The notes: generated from the sequence alone by a model not told the origin. Positions 36,115 through 46,057 are shown, numbered from the stretch's first letter. The stretch: 64,000 bases of DNA from an uncultured Methanospirillum sp. (GCF_963668475.1 NZ_OY764544.1:1116001-1180000), one strand, 5' to 3'. A program made the numbers and translations.

Positions 36115-36918
36115 ATGACGAGTAAGTACCATGCAGCCCTCACGATAGCCGGTTCAGACCCTTCAGGAGGCGCTGGTGTCCAGGTAGATCTAAAGACATT
36201 TGCAGAGACCGGGGTCTGGGGTATGGCAGTAATCACGGCTCTGACAGCGCAGAACGCCTGCCGTGTCTCGGGAGTCTGGCCGATGGAAGCGAGGGTTGTT
36301 GCAGAGCAGATTTCAACTCTTGTTGAGGATATTACTCCGGGAGCGGTTAAGACCGGGATGCTGGCCACTGCCGGGGTCATCAGGGCGGTTGTAGACACCT
36401 TACCGGAGAGTATTCCACTTATTGTGGATCCGGTGATGATCTCAACATCAGGGCACCGGTTGCTTGATGAAGCAGCGATCAGGACTATGAAAGAGATGCT
36501 CATACCCCGTGCAACCCTTGTTACCCCGAATATTCCTGAAGCTGAAGTGCTTACCGGGATGAAGATCACCGATGAGGCCGTAATGATCGAGGCGGGCGAG
36601 CAGATTCGTGCCCTCGGAACTCGTTCTGTGGCTATCAAAGGCGGACATGGTACCGGAGAAGAATCGGTGGATCTGCTGATCAGCAGGGAAGGAGTGATCA
36701 GACTTACATCTCCCCGAATGCCATACCAGGTTCATGGATCAGGGTGCTGTTTTTCTGCAGCGGTTACCGGGTATCTTGCACAGGGGTATGGCGTCGAAGA
36801 GTCATGTCGGCAGGGTAAGGTGATTGTGACTAGGGCCATCAGGGACGCAGTAGCAGGTATAGGTGAAATGCGAATGGCAAATCCAGGAGGGGTTGGGACA
36901 GATTATGATCTTCGATAA
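36115..36918 (+). CDS. thiD: Hydroxymethylpyrimidine/phosphomethylpyrimidine kinase
   Basis: Thiamine biosynthesis kinase of about 267 residues in the ribokinase fold. LTIAGSDPSGGAGVQVDLKTF, VKTGMLAT, VDPVMISTSG and VTPNIPEAEVL are present. The anion-hole motif reads GSGCCF, where most members have GTGC. A GTG at 36106 is an alternative start. The partner enzyme ThiC lies 11 kb away. No ThiN domain follows. Confidence 0.93.
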   Translation: MTSKYHAALTIAGSDPSGGAGVQVDLKTFAETGVWGMAVITALTAQNACRVSGVWPMEARVVAEQISTLVEDITPGAVKTGMLATAGVIRAVVDTLPESIPLIVDPVMISTSGHRLLDEAAIRTMKEMLIPRATLVTPNIPEAEVLTGMKITDEAVMIEAGEQIRALGTRSVAIKGGHGTGEESVDLLISREGVIRLTSPRMPYQVHGSGCCFSAAVTGYLAQGYGVEESCRQGKVIVTRAIRDAVAGIGEMRMANPGGVGTDYDLR

Positions 36919-36952
36919 CTCTTTCCACACCATGAATAATTGATATTATATA

Positions 36953-37369
36953 CTGGATCTCACATCCCTTAAAAATGCGATCCAATCCCTGGACAACGCT
37001 GTTTCTGTTGTACAGAATTCAGAGGTGATGAGACAGACACCAGGAAATATCAGGGAAGTTATTGAGGCGGGGGTGATCCAAAATTTTGAGTCCACCTATG
37101 AACTCTGCTGGAAATTCATGGTACGATGGATTTCACAAGAGATTTCACCAGAAGAGGCATCTCCACGAACCAAGCGTGATATATTCAGAACTGCTGCACG
37201 GTATGGGCTTATCAGAGATCCAAAACCGTGGTTCAGATTTGCAGAAGCCTGCAATATGACATCACATGCCTATGATCGGAAAAAGGCGGAGGTCGTTCTC
37301 ACCATCGCCGGAGAGTTTCTCAGCGATGCAATAGATTTTTACCGGGAGATTGAAGCGGTGAATGCTTGA
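36953..37369 (+). pseudogene. HI0074-type nucleotidyltransferase partner, start codon lost or unusual
   Basis: Helical substrate-binding partner of minimal nucleotidyltransferases (HI0074 family), with NFESTYELCWKFMVRWI, SPRTKRDIFRTAARYGLI and AYDRKKAEVVLTIAGEFL. The first usable ATG or GTG (37022/37025) would remove the conserved first helix. The frame stays open upstream to 36944 and encodes LDLTSLKNAIQSLDNAVSVV, as the family expects, but without a standard start: only ATA (36950) or CTG (36953) precede it. Either a rare start is used, or the start codon has mutated. It overlaps the broken nucleotidyltransferase by 8 bp. Confidence 0.7.
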
Positions 37370-37670
37370 TCTGAGTGATGAGGATTACCAGTTGCTTCTG
37401 GGTATTCTGAATGAGCATCTTTCAGGGTGAAGGGTGTATGCGTTCGGCTCCCGGGTGAAGGGAGAGCACCATCCATGGTCTGATCTGGATCTCTATATTG
37501 AAGATGACAAGGCGATATCATCTGAACTGAAAGGGGTATTGTCTGAGTCTGACATTCCGATATTTGTGGACCTCATTGATTCACAAGAGGTATCACCAGA
37601 ATTCAGAGAGACCCTGACGAAGAGTGGGATGGTGCTGGTCACGACGATTGAGCGATCATCAAAAGGGTAG
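37362..37670 (+). pseudogene. Minimal nucleotidyltransferase (antitoxin-like) with in-frame TGA
   Basis: The frame starts at ATG 37362 (MLDLSDEDYQLLLGILNEHL), meets TGA at 37428-37430, and resumes in the same frame with RVYAFGSRVKGEHHPWSDLDLYI, which contains a full GSX10DXD catalytic motif. Residues after the stop could be made by restart at GTG 37434, which follows a GGTGA sequence that overlaps the stop, giving a 78-residue protein that still has the motif. So this is either a nonsense-mutated antitoxin or a gene using termination-reinitiation. The partner upstream also has a damaged start. Confidence 0.72.
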
Positions 37671-37813
37671 ATTGAGCGGGCTAAAAGATATTTACCTTTC
37701 TTCTAAAAGCAAAAATTTGTGGACTAATCAGGATCTTTTCAATCCATAATATAGGCCTGAATTATAAATTCAGAGATTATAGACAGATATTTTTTCTCTA
37801 ATAAGTAACCTTC

Positions 37814-37855
37814 AAATATATTAGGAACATAGAGATGTTACGCACACAGGAGGTG
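37814..37855 (+). promoter_or_regulatory. TATA-like box and strong RBS of pilin gene
   Basis: AAATATATTA at 37814-37823 is a plausible box A, and AGGAGGTG at 37848-37855 is a near-perfect Shine-Dalgarno sequence 4 bp before ATG 37860. The combination suggests high expression of the pilin gene. Confidence 0.6.
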
Positions 37856-37859
37856 CAAG

Positions 37860-38249
37860 ATGTATAAAAGAGAAGAGGCAGTTTCTCCGGTTATTGGTGT
37901 AATTCTGATGGTGGCAATCACCGTTATCCTTGCAGCAGTTATTGCAGCATTTGTGTTTGGACTCGCCGGAAATGCAGGGTCATCTAAGAATGTAGCAGTT
38001 ATCTTCCAGGCAAATGCAACAGGTGGAGAGTTTTCCTGGCAGGGAGGAGCTGACCTCAACAGAATAACAAGTTGGTATGCGAAGCAGACAGGAGCTAGTG
38101 TAACCGCTCCTGGCATTATTGGAATGGGAACTACTGTCAAGGTAGGAGATATTAGTTGGGTCAATAAGACAGTAACAAGTACAAGGCTTCAAATGATAGC
38201 AACCTTTACTGATGGTAAAGAGACCATTATATTTGATCAATCATATTGA
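37860..38249 (+). CDS. Archaeal type IV pilin
   Basis: 129-residue class III signal-peptide protein. The short basic leader KREE is followed by AVSPVIGVILMVAITVILAAVIAAFVFG, of which the first residues are the prepilin cleavage site and the rest the pilus-core helix (archaeal pilin N-terminal domain, PF07790). The mature part is small, beta-rich and Gly/Thr-rich. Prepilin peptidase and pilus ATPase genes are not nearby. Strong ribosome site upstream. Confidence 0.9.
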   Translation: MYKREEAVSPVIGVILMVAITVILAAVIAAFVFGLAGNAGSSKNVAVIFQANATGGEFSWQGGADLNRITSWYAKQTGASVTAPGIIGMGTTVKVGDISWVNKTVTSTRLQMIATFTDGKETIIFDQSY

Positions 38250-38252
38250 TCC

Positions 38253-38262
38253 TCTTTTTTGA
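38253..38262 (+). terminator. Oligo-T tract after pilin gene
   Basis: CTCTTTTTTG a few bases after the pilin stop, a likely terminator. Confidence 0.5.
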
Positions 38263-38646
38263 ATTCATCTTCACGGGTTTGTAGCATTCCCTTTTCTGTT
38301 TCACTCCCTGACATTTCAACAGTAAATTAAATTTTCAGGCTGGTCTCCGGGATATGTACTATGTGACATTAATTACTAAACATGGGAACACTGAATAAAA
38401 AAAGTTAAAACCTTACTATAAATCGGAACAGATTTGCTAGCTAAATAAATCCAGCGTATAATTAAAATCTGCATCCAATAGGAGCGATAAACCCCATAAT
38501 ACCATTGCCACCTAGATCAACATCAGATAGTTTTCACGAATCTAGTGGCCACCTATGACAAATATACTTCCGAAAACCCTTTACCTCATGTCGCAATTCA
38601 TGGAAAAAGATAGACGCTACTCGGATCACATAAAAAATTGAGATAA
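38263..38646. other. AT-rich intergenic stretch, no gene seen
   Basis: About 380 bp between the convergent pilin and the secreted Cys-rich gene. The sequence is AT-rich with stop codons in all frames and no convincing RNA or repeat structure. I see nothing to annotate in it. Confidence 0.5.
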
Positions 38647-39240
38647 TTAAACCGCTTCAGAAAAACTCATTTGTGCAACAGTCGGCGACGCCTTCACTGA
38701 TCCGCCAGTCGTTGTTGTTGATGCCGATGTCGTTCCCTTATTCTTCCCTTCTGTCAGCCACGGTTTCTTCGCCATTATTACATCAGATTTTGCCTGAAGT
38801 TCCATTGCTGTCTGATCGTCACAGATAGAGCAACAGCTTGGACAATACCCGTCTTCAGGCTGTATCTGTGTCAGTGTCGGGGAGGCTTTGACTTCAGAGG
38901 TGCCCACAGTACCCGGAGTGAAACTCTTGGTGTCGACCGTTGGACTATAATCAGAAGACCCTAGATTCATGGTATTAGCATCTTTCCACTGGCTAAACTT
39001 ATTCCACTTGTACCACCGCTCCCACCAACAGCAGTAGAGACCCGCAGTGACAAAAGGAGCGGCGTCATCGTAGGCAAAGTTCCAGTACCCTTTGGATTCT
39101 GCATCTGATATGAGAGCTGCATTATTAGAATTGCTTGGATCAGCAATACTCCAGACTGTCTTTGCTGCCACCTGACCAACTATCAGAAGAAGAATTATTG
39201 TACTGATAACTGTGATGATAAACAGGTATCGGCGGTTCAT
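38647..39240 (-). CDS. Secreted cysteine-rich hypothetical protein
   Basis: 197 residues when started at ATG 39240 (MNRRYLFIITVIS); longer frames add a cysteine-rich non-signal stretch. Signal peptide about 1-26 (ending VAA), then an aromatic-rich domain (CCWWERWYKWNKF), a CPSCCSICDD motif around residue 132, and a Ser/Thr-rich tail. The cysteine cluster could bind metal or form disulfides. No family recognised. Lies next to amt but is divergent from it. Confidence 0.6.
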   Translation of the reverse strand: MNRRYLFIITVISTIILLLIVGQVAAKTVWSIADPSNSNNAALISDAESKGYWNFAYDDAAPFVTAGLYCCWWERWYKWNKFSQWKDANTMNLGSSDYSPTVDTKSFTPGTVGTSEVKASPTLTQIQPEDGYCPSCCSICDDQTAMELQAKSDVIMAKKPWLTEGKNKGTTSASTTTTGGSVKASPTVAQMSFSEAV

Positions 39241-39494
39241 AGTATCTATATATCCACAACAATCCCGTATCAATTTTTCCGAATTGATGGATCATGTACA
39301 ATTCACAATCCCGATAGTATATGGTGAGCTATCTGAACCATTGTCATTGATCATCAAATGCAAAAAAATATAATAGGGGGAAATAAACTTCTTTCTCTCA
39401 GGAATGTCCCACCCCCTGGATAACACAAAACCAGAGTCGAGATTTCTCCGGAATCGAAGAACCTCTGAACATTTGATACTAACGCAGGTGATTA

Positions 39495-40691
39495 ATGCCA
39501 ATAAATTACGTTGACACCGGATTTGTGCTGATATGCACAGCACTCGTCATCTTCATGACCTTTGGAGTAGGGCTCTTTTATGCCGGGCTTGTGCATCGGA
39601 AGAATATCATCTCCATGCTGACCCTCTCGTTCATCTCGTTTGCACTTGTTTCACTCCAGTGGATCTTCTTTGGCTATTCATTGGCATTCGGACCTGATTT
39701 CGGTGGACTCATCGGAGGTCTGGACCATATAGGGCTTGCAGGGGTTACCATGGAAGGTGACAACATCCCAAAACTGGTCTTCATGATCTTCCAGATGGCA
39801 TTTGCAGCGATCACCCTTGCCATCGTTACTTCAGCCGTGGCTGAACGGATCAAACTCTCATCCTTTCTTTTGCTCGGGCTCATCTGGACAACATTCATCT
39901 ATGACCCGGTGGCTCACTGGATCTGGGGCGGGGGATGGGCACAACAGATAGGAGTGCTTGATTTTGCCGGAGGGATAGGCGTTCACATCTGTGCAGGATT
40001 CTCAGCACTAGCCCTGGCCTTTGTGATAGGAAAGAGAAAGGGATTTGGTGAGTACTCCCTGCAGCCATGCAACATCCCGATGACCCTTATCGGTGGTGCC
40101 ATCCTCTGGTTTGGCTGGTTTGGCTTTAACGCAGGAAGTGCTCTTGGTGTAAACAGTATCGCAGTAAACGCATTCATCGTCACCAACATTGCAGCAGCTG
40201 CAGGTACATTCTCCTACATGTTCGTGTCCTGGTACAAAGGCAAACCCAGTTCTCTCTCCATGATATCGGGGACCATTGCAGGGCTTGGAGCCATAACCCC
40301 GGCTGCAGGATTTGTCGGACCGATGGAAGCTGTTATCATTGGAGCGATCTCGGGAGTACTCTGTTACTTTGCCCTGGTATTCAGACTTGAACAGCAGTGG
40401 GACGAAAGCCTCGATGCATGGGCAATCCATGGAACCGGAGGCCTTTGGGGGACCATTGCACTGGGTATCTTTGCCACTGCAACAGTGGGTGGAGTGAACG
40501 GGCTGATCGCAGGAAACGGCCACCAACTTATCCTTCAGTTGGGTGGTGCATTCATAATACTGGCATACTCGTTTATCGGAACATGGATACTCGCCCTCAT
40601 CGTTGATAAGCTGATCGGCCTGCGGGTGACCGAAGAAGAAGAGTATGTAGGCCTTGATATCTCCCAGCATGGTGAGACACACAGGAATTAA
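39495..40691 (+). CDS. amt: Ammonium transporter Amt
   Basis: 398-residue channel with eleven hydrophobic segments. FTIP-like entry [45 protein letters not shown] with the pore histidine, [30 protein letters not shown] and [14 protein letters not shown] are diagnostic. AGGTGATT lies before the ATG. Unusually for methanogens no glnK regulator follows; the next gene is on the opposite strand. Confidence 0.95.
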   Translation: MPINYVDTGFVLICTALVIFMTFGVGLFYAGLVHRKNIISMLTLSFISFALVSLQWIFFGYSLAFGPDFGGLIGGLDHIGLAGVTMEGDNIPKLVFMIFQMAFAAITLAIVTSAVAERIKLSSFLLLGLIWTTFIYDPVAHWIWGGGWAQQIGVLDFAGGIGVHICAGFSALALAFVIGKRKGFGEYSLQPCNIPMTLIGGAILWFGWFGFNAGSALGVNSIAVNAFIVTNIAAAAGTFSYMFVSWYKGKPSSLSMISGTIAGLGAITPAAGFVGPMEAVIIGAISGVLCYFALVFRLEQQWDESLDAWAIHGTGGLWGTIALGIFATATVGGVNGLIAGNGHQLILQLGGAFIILAYSFIGTWILALIVDKLIGLRVTEEEEYVGLDISQHGETHRN

Positions 40692-40752
40692 CCTCCAATT
40701 TTATTCTGCTAAGCCATCCGGCGATCGTGGGGACTGGGGTGAGATTACCCTT

Positions 40753-42414
40753 TTAGAAAAGAGTAAGTGGCTGTTTCTGGCCGGTCCCAAAAACCTTGGA
40801 GTACGTGATCTCGAACACCTGCGATCTGGGAACGGTTATCTCAGGACCAGTTGGATGATAATCGTCGTATCTCTGATACCTGATCTCATCTTTTCCAATG
40901 GAGGTAGGGAAGTTTCCAAACCAGTTCCCCCCATATATCAGAGTGGTAGTAGACAGACCACATTTATTCATCATTCCACTAAAAGTCCATTGGTCAAGAC
41001 ATTTGGCATTATAATACTGAACATACCCGGAATCAATCCGGTTCATCACATCTTCCTGCCCGAGTTTCCCTATCATATCATCAAACCGACTGCCCAAAAC
41101 ATCTCTCCTGAACCTGAACAGATCCTCACGGGTCGGATGATAGGCAGATGAAAGCCCGTTGGGAGCATTCACCACGAAATCAGTTGAATTGAAATAGACA
41201 TATGGATATTCATTGAGCTCGTCAGAATGTGAACAGAAATACCCGGCAACACTATCAGATAGTTCGCCAGATGCAACCCAGTTACCATACAGACCCTGGG
41301 AGATCAGAAGGGAGCATAAGATGCCAGCCAGCAGTAATATTCTGGAATACCTGGCAGTGCACAACCTGATACAGAGGTATGCGATCAGGCATGCTACAAA
41401 AATATCAATAAGGACATACCCCCGGGTTGGTGTACCGCCCGTAGTCAGGATAATCGGAACCGATGTTACAATAAGACCGGTTAGGAGAACAGACAGGTAT
41501 CTCCAGGAGCCTTGTTCCACAAACCGGTACAAACGAAGGTACCATGATATGAGGATAACCAGTATTATATCAATACCCAGAATGCAGGCGCTCTGAACCA
41601 GAGTCATCTGCATCCACCCCATAACAGAAAACTGAATCTGATTAGAGAATATCAGGAGCGATGTAAAGATGAAGAGACCTGTATGAAGAAGAAGAACACC
41701 TGGTTCAAAACTGGAAACATCATGCCCGTATCGTACGTATCCAAACCCGAACCATTGAGTAGTCCGGATCACCATCACCAGGCCCAGGGGAATAAGATAA
41801 TAGAACGAATCTCTGATCTTTCTCCTATTCAGAAGATCATGCACCACAAGAACAGCAGGTAGTGCAAACCCTGTCTCGTAGGTGAGAAGACCAAGGAAAT
41901 AGAAGAGCAGAGATACAGGCAGGAAATAACGGCGATTCCGGTACAGGTAGCAAAGGATCGAGGCAGCGTAAAAGAGGAACCCAACCTCGTTGCATATAGA
42001 GACAATTATCCAGGGATATGCCTCATCCTTATTCCAGAGCAAAACATAGAGGAGACAACTTACAAACGGAAGGTACGACAGGTATCCGTAATCTGCAGTT
42101 ATCTTTTTGAGTATAAAATAAAGTAGAACGAGAAAGAGCGACGAGAGTACAAGCCCAGCCAGTTGTAAGCCAAATGCATCCACTCCATGAAATGAAAAGG
42201 CCAGTTTTTTCAAAGCGAACTGGATTGGACGCTGACAATCTGATAGAACTGCCAGGTAAGATCTTGCAGAGTCCGGAGAAGTTACAACATCAGACCAGTC
42301 ATCGCTGTAATACGTATAATGCCTGATAAAGAGATAATTGGTAATACCATTTGTGATTAGGAGGAGAATGATCTCAATAAGAGTTTTTTTCCAGGATTGT
42401 AAGGATTTCTTCAT
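40753..42414 (-). CDS. Polytopic membrane protein, GT-C glycosyltransferase-like
   Basis: 553 residues with about ten to twelve membrane helices. An N-terminal extracytoplasmic DDW motif (YTYYSDDWSDVV) after the first helix is reminiscent of the acidic motif of GT-C lipid-linked sugar transferases, and a C-terminal soluble region (about 400-553) follows. No close family recognised; possible role in surface polysaccharide or protein glycosylation (inference). Isolated gene; no glycosylation cluster nearby. Confidence 0.65.
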   Translation of the reverse strand: MKKSLQSWKKTLIEIILLLITNGITNYLFIRHYTYYSDDWSDVVTSPDSARSYLAVLSDCQRPIQFALKKLAFSFHGVDAFGLQLAGLVLSSLFLVLLYFILKKITADYGYLSYLPFVSCLLYVLLWNKDEAYPWIIVSICNEVGFLFYAASILCYLYRNRRYFLPVSLLFYFLGLLTYETGFALPAVLVVHDLLNRRKIRDSFYYLIPLGLVMVIRTTQWFGFGYVRYGHDVSSFEPGVLLLHTGLFIFTSLLIFSNQIQFSVMGWMQMTLVQSACILGIDIILVILISWYLRLYRFVEQGSWRYLSVLLTGLIVTSVPIILTTGGTPTRGYVLIDIFVACLIAYLCIRLCTARYSRILLLAGILCSLLISQGLYGNWVASGELSDSVAGYFCSHSDELNEYPYVYFNSTDFVVNAPNGLSSAYHPTREDLFRFRRDVLGSRFDDMIGKLGQEDVMNRIDSGYVQYYNAKCLDQWTFSGMMNKCGLSTTTLIYGGNWFGNFPTSIGKDEIRYQRYDDYHPTGPEITVPRSQVFEITYSKVFGTGQKQPLTLF

Positions 42415-42468
42415 GTAAAAACCGGGTACCTGTAACTATCAGAAAAGTGAAAGTACTGCAAAATGAGG

Positions 42469-42657
42469 TTATAATTTTTCAACCGTCACACGGACCCGGT
42501 CGCCAGGAACCAGTCCATGACCCTTTGGTATATCAATATTGAACCAGAGCGTGCCAGGATCATCCTGTGTGTTATCCTGGGACATCAGACAGTCTTTCTG
42601 CTCGTTGATATCAGCGACAAACTCTAAGGGTGATTCAAAGCTGACAATGGTCTTCAT
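42469..42657 (-). CDS. Small conserved-looking acidic protein
   Basis: Unrecognised 62-residue protein, MKTIVSFESPLEFVADINEQK..., ending in a predicted beta hairpin (GLVPGDRVRVTVEKL). No cysteine pattern beyond one residue, no membrane segment. It lies 28 bp after the DUF7123-type gene on the same strand, so the two may be co-transcribed. Confidence 0.6.
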   Translation of the reverse strand: MKTIVSFESPLEFVADINEQKDCLMSQDNTQDDPGTLWFNIDIPKGHGLVPGDRVRVTVEKL

Positions 42658-42685
42658 CAGACCCAGTTATTAGCGGAAAAAGAGT

Positions 42686-42937
42686 TTAATTCTTTGCAGG
42701 ACTGACCATCCAGGTGGTGCTGTTTGAATAGCTCCACCTTACAATGGAGATCTCGTGACAGATTTCTGCCAGGATCGCCATGTTGGTGCCTACCTCCTTG
42801 GAAGACAGGCCCAAATCCTTTGCAATGTATTTGGACTTAAAGTAATGCCTGCCTGAACCAAGACCATTTCGGAGATAAGTTATGAGTCGCGTCTGCGTCT
42901 CATTATACTTCTCTCTCAAGCATGTGTGTGATGGCAT
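42686..42937 (-). CDS. Small winged-helix protein (DUF7123-like)
   Basis: 83 residues with a winged-helix core: TRLITYLRNGLGSGRHYFKSKYIAKDLGLSSKEVGTNMAILAE, then a beta wing (ISIVRWSYSNSTTWMV). This resembles the small DUF7123 domain of archaea, which probably binds nucleic acid. Likely transcription regulator or a chromatin-associated protein; targets unknown. Confidence 0.7.
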   Translation of the reverse strand: MPSHTCLREKYNETQTRLITYLRNGLGSGRHYFKSKYIAKDLGLSSKEVGTNMAILAEICHEISIVRWSYSNSTTWMVSPAKN

Positions 42938-43040
42938 TATACTACCTCCATCAGCGTAGTTAGAAATCAGAGTTCAGGCATATAAAGATGCTTGAATGTT
43001 GATGATCTATCATGTTATATGCGAATCCGAAAAAAAGAGA

Positions 43041-44882
43041 TTATTCAACTGTTGAAAACTGAGCAATCTTTTCTGAAAGCCTTTCGGTAACTTCCGGGCG
43101 CATTCCTTCGACAAATTTTATACTGCCCACTACAAGATGTCCGCCACCGTTGACTCCGGCCCCGGGGAGATCATCACGAAGTTCTCTGACCATCCTCGGG
43201 ATATTCATGAGTACACCACGAGATCTCAGCACAACAAAATCAGGCCCGAACCCGAGGGTAACAACCGGTTCACCGGCATATTGCTGACAGAGACGGTCAT
43301 GGACCTCCCCGCAGGTCTTGCCCGGTGGTGGGAATGTAAACTTGTGGGCGTGGATCTCGACGTCGATCGTGAAGAGGTGAGCACCATTCCCTAGCACTGT
43401 ATGACCCACGTGCGGCATGCAGGTTTTCACCTGTTCGATTATCGCTGCATTGGCTTCATCTTCCAGCAGTTTGACCATCTGAAGGTGACGCTCATGGTTG
43501 CCATTCAGATCTAAAATATCTTTTATCAGTTCCTTTCCATCGTTAAACCGGAGATAAAACTGAATGTAGTCTAGTGCCAGAGCTATCCGTCTGCACTCAT
43601 CCTCTGAAAACCGATCCGCAGAGAGTTCAAGATATCTGCTCCGCTCCGGAGCCTCGCTCCGGTCTGCAACACCGGCTACAGCGGCGATATGTCTGATCTG
43701 TCGATCAACAGACGGGCTGATCAGGCGGGCAATCTCGGTACCGAGCATACCGGCGGTGATACCATAGTCTCCACCGACATGGTACGGGTTGACATGCGCT
43801 TCTAGGAACTGATCAACGATCTCATCAGGATGGTGATGGTCGAAGACAATCATAGGAATCCCATAGACCTTTGCCATCTTCATGGCAGGGAGATCCTCTT
43901 CAGTCGACCCGTTATCGGTCAGCAGCACCAGCGGCATCTTCTGCCCGAACCGGACGTTGTCTCTGGTCGCATAATCAAGATCCCTGACGATGTCCTCTAT
44001 CTCATAGAACGGAGCTTTCGAGGGGGCACGCTTGAAGAGATAATAATCGGCATCGTAGTCTCCTCCGGACTCGTTTATCAGGGAGATGACAGCCTGTTCA
44101 ATTGAGACTGCAGAACATATCCCGTCGGCATCGGCATGGTGGCGAAGAAGGATCGGCTGGGCTGTGAAGACAGCACGCCTGATGATCTTTGCGATCTTTC
44201 GCATTGCAGGCCTGAGTTTCTCAAGCACTTCGCTATCCACAAGAAGCGGCACTTCAGGTGGCTCGGCCCGGGTATCGATGGCCTGTTCAATGCCGGCAAG
44301 AACCTCATCAGCCTCGCTTCCCCGGAGCACAGTCAGGTTCTCAAGTTCGATCTGAATCTGACCTCCCCGCTGCATCACTTCTCCGGTCGCTCGGACAACA
44401 TCGCCCTGGTTTGCATCAGGAAATGCCCGTTTCCCGGCCTCTACAAATCCGGCTCCATTCTCTGATCCGGTTGCATCAATAAATGTGAAGATCGTAGGCC
44501 CTGAAGTCTGTTTCACCTGGGCAACCACGCACTCAACCATCACTCTCCGTCCGACTTTTCCTCTCAGTTCGTTGAGTTGGATAGCACGCTTCTTACAGAT
44601 CACCGGCTGAACCTGGTACGAGGTGATGACGACCTCCTCAAGGTCGATATTTCCGTTATCCCTGATATTTCCAACCCGCACCAGGATCGAATCCCCTTCC
44701 TGGTGACTGGTAAGCATATTGCTTTTATGAACTAGCCCTTTGGTTGAACTGTTCAGGTACACAAATGTCCCGAACGCAGCAAACCCCTGGACAGTACCGG
44801 AGTACGTCTTGCCGACAACCACGTCAGCGAGACTGCATCCATCACCCAGGCTGTATACAACAGTCTCTGTTCCTTTTGGCAT
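43041..44882 (-). CDS. DHH-family phosphoesterase with S1 and OB domains (RecJ-like)
   Basis: 613 residues: N-terminal S1 domain (about 15-85, GKTYSGTVQGFAAFGTFVYL), an OB domain (about 108-190, VMVECVVAQVKQTSGPTIFTFIDATG), then DHH (LRHHADADGICSA about 247, LLTDNGS, VFDHHHPDE) and DHHA1 domains with a C-terminal GGHLVVGS motif. The order matches the archaeal RecJ-like DHH proteins thought to act on single-stranded nucleic acid; some are partners of GINS. Whether it is nuclease or inactive Cdc45-like cannot be told, though the metal-binding residues are intact. Confidence 0.88.
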   Translation of the reverse strand: MPKGTETVVYSLGDGCSLADVVVGKTYSGTVQGFAAFGTFVYLNSSTKGLVHKSNMLTSHQEGDSILVRVGNIRDNGNIDLEEVVITSYQVQPVICKKRAIQLNELRGKVGRRVMVECVVAQVKQTSGPTIFTFIDATGSENGAGFVEAGKRAFPDANQGDVVRATGEVMQRGGQIQIELENLTVLRGSEADEVLAGIEQAIDTRAEPPEVPLLVDSEVLEKLRPAMRKIAKIIRRAVFTAQPILLRHHADADGICSAVSIEQAVISLINESGGDYDADYYLFKRAPSKAPFYEIEDIVRDLDYATRDNVRFGQKMPLVLLTDNGSTEEDLPAMKMAKVYGIPMIVFDHHHPDEIVDQFLEAHVNPYHVGGDYGITAGMLGTEIARLISPSVDRQIRHIAAVAGVADRSEAPERSRYLELSADRFSEDECRRIALALDYIQFYLRFNDGKELIKDILDLNGNHERHLQMVKLLEDEANAAIIEQVKTCMPHVGHTVLGNGAHLFTIDVEIHAHKFTFPPPGKTCGEVHDRLCQQYAGEPVVTLGFGPDFVVLRSRGVLMNIPRMVRELRDDLPGAGVNGGGHLVVGSIKFVEGMRPEVTERLSEKIAQFSTVE

Positions 44883-45082
44883 ACGAATTATCCACCGTTA
44901 TTCAGCCGGCCGCTGCGATCAGACAAGAAGCTGAATAAAACCCCGGTTACGGGAAGAGTGCAGGGCAAAGCAAACAACCGATGGTAGTATAGTGGTAACT
45001 GGAGGGAAATAAATTCAACCATGTAGCAGGAGACCAGACGACTGAAAAAGGGAGCATTGCCGGTTTATGCTACAAGACTGTA

Positions 45083-46057
45083 TCAAGTGCCTTCCGGAGA
45101 TGCCGAAAAACGTTCAGAGAACGGTATATCAAGCATCACCAGATCATCTGGTGCGAGAATCTCACCGGAATAATATTTTCGTGCATCCAGGAGGTGCTGG
45201 TCTGCAGATGTATACCTGGTACTGATATGGAAAAGGGCCAGGCGACCAGCCCGAAGTGCTGTTGCAACTCTGCCTGCCTCCCCAGCTGTTGAGTGCATAA
45301 ACTCACGTGCCCGATCCAGCTCGTTATCATCAAAGGTGGCATCGTGAATCAGAAGATCAACATCCTCACCAACAGGGGTAAGTTCAGGGAGGTTGGGTCT
45401 TGTATCTCCTGAATAAATGATCTTCCTGCCCGAACGCGGTTCACCCATGATCATCCCCGGGGTGATCAGTCGCTCCTCCCCATCCACCACCACCTGCACA
45501 TCTTCTCCACGTTGAAGTCTGCCAAAGAGCGGCCCGGGTCGTACACCCAGACTTATGGCAAGTTCACGATTGAACCTTCCCGGGCGTTTGTCCTCTTCAA
45601 AGATGTATGAAAGTCCGGGGATTCCATGATCAGTTGCAACAGCATGTATCACGTACCCTTCAAACGGAAGTGTATCACCAGGCCTGACTCGTCGTGACTC
45701 GACCGGGAACTTGATCCTGCTCCGACATATCTGCTTTATATCGATGACCATCTCATGGACCGTGTCAGGGCCGTAGATCACAAGAGGCTCCTCCCTCCCT
45801 GAGAACGACATCGTCTGCAGGAGGCCAATGAGCCCGAGAAAGTGATCTGCATGCCAGTGGGTGATGAACACAGACTCAAATGAAAAGCCAGTCCGTGCCT
45901 TCATCATCTGGCGCTGTGCCCCTTCGCCGCAATCAAAAAGGAGATCATGCGATCCCCATTTCATCAGAATACAGGGGAGGTTTCTCGAGATCGTCGGGAG
46001 GGCTCCGGAGGTTCCCAGGAAGAAGATCTGCAGTGTCTCGCCGGCTATGGTCCCCAC
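45083..46057 (-). CDS. rnz: Ribonuclease Z
   Basis: Metallo-beta-lactamase enzyme that cuts the 3' trailer from tRNA precursors. The 324 residues hold LQIFFLGTSGALPT, DCGEGAQRQM, the metal site THWHADHFLGL, YSGDTRP and HIS(T)RY. Start overlaps the upstream isomerase-like gene by 13 bp. Last gene of a four-gene coupled operon. Confidence 0.95.
   Translation of the reverse strand: MGTIAGETLQIFFLGTSGALPTISRNLPCILMKWGSHDLLFDCGEGAQRQMMKARTGFSFESVFITHWHADHFLGLIGLLQTMSFSGREEPLVIYGPDTVHEMVIDIKQICRSRIKFPVESRRVRPGDTLPFEGYVIHAVATDHGIPGLSYIFEEDKRPGRFNRELAISLGVRPGPLFGRLQRGEDVQVVVDGEERLITPGMIMGEPRSGRKIIYSGDTRPNLPELTPVGEDVDLLIHDATFDDNELDRAREFMHSTAGEAGRVATALRAGRLALFHISTRYTSADQHLLDARKYYSGEILAPDDLVMLDIPFSERFSASPEGT

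Noticed and set aside
37428-37430. TGA read as selenocysteine
   Set aside because: Selenoprotein use is not expected in Methanomicrobiales, no SECIS structure was evident, and the position is before the catalytic motif where relatives do not need Cys.
44978-45025. tRNA-like D-arm sequence GATGGTAGTATAGTGGTAACT
   Set aside because: No anticodon arm or T-loop (GTTCRA) with matching acceptor stem follows; the similarity is limited to the D-arm.
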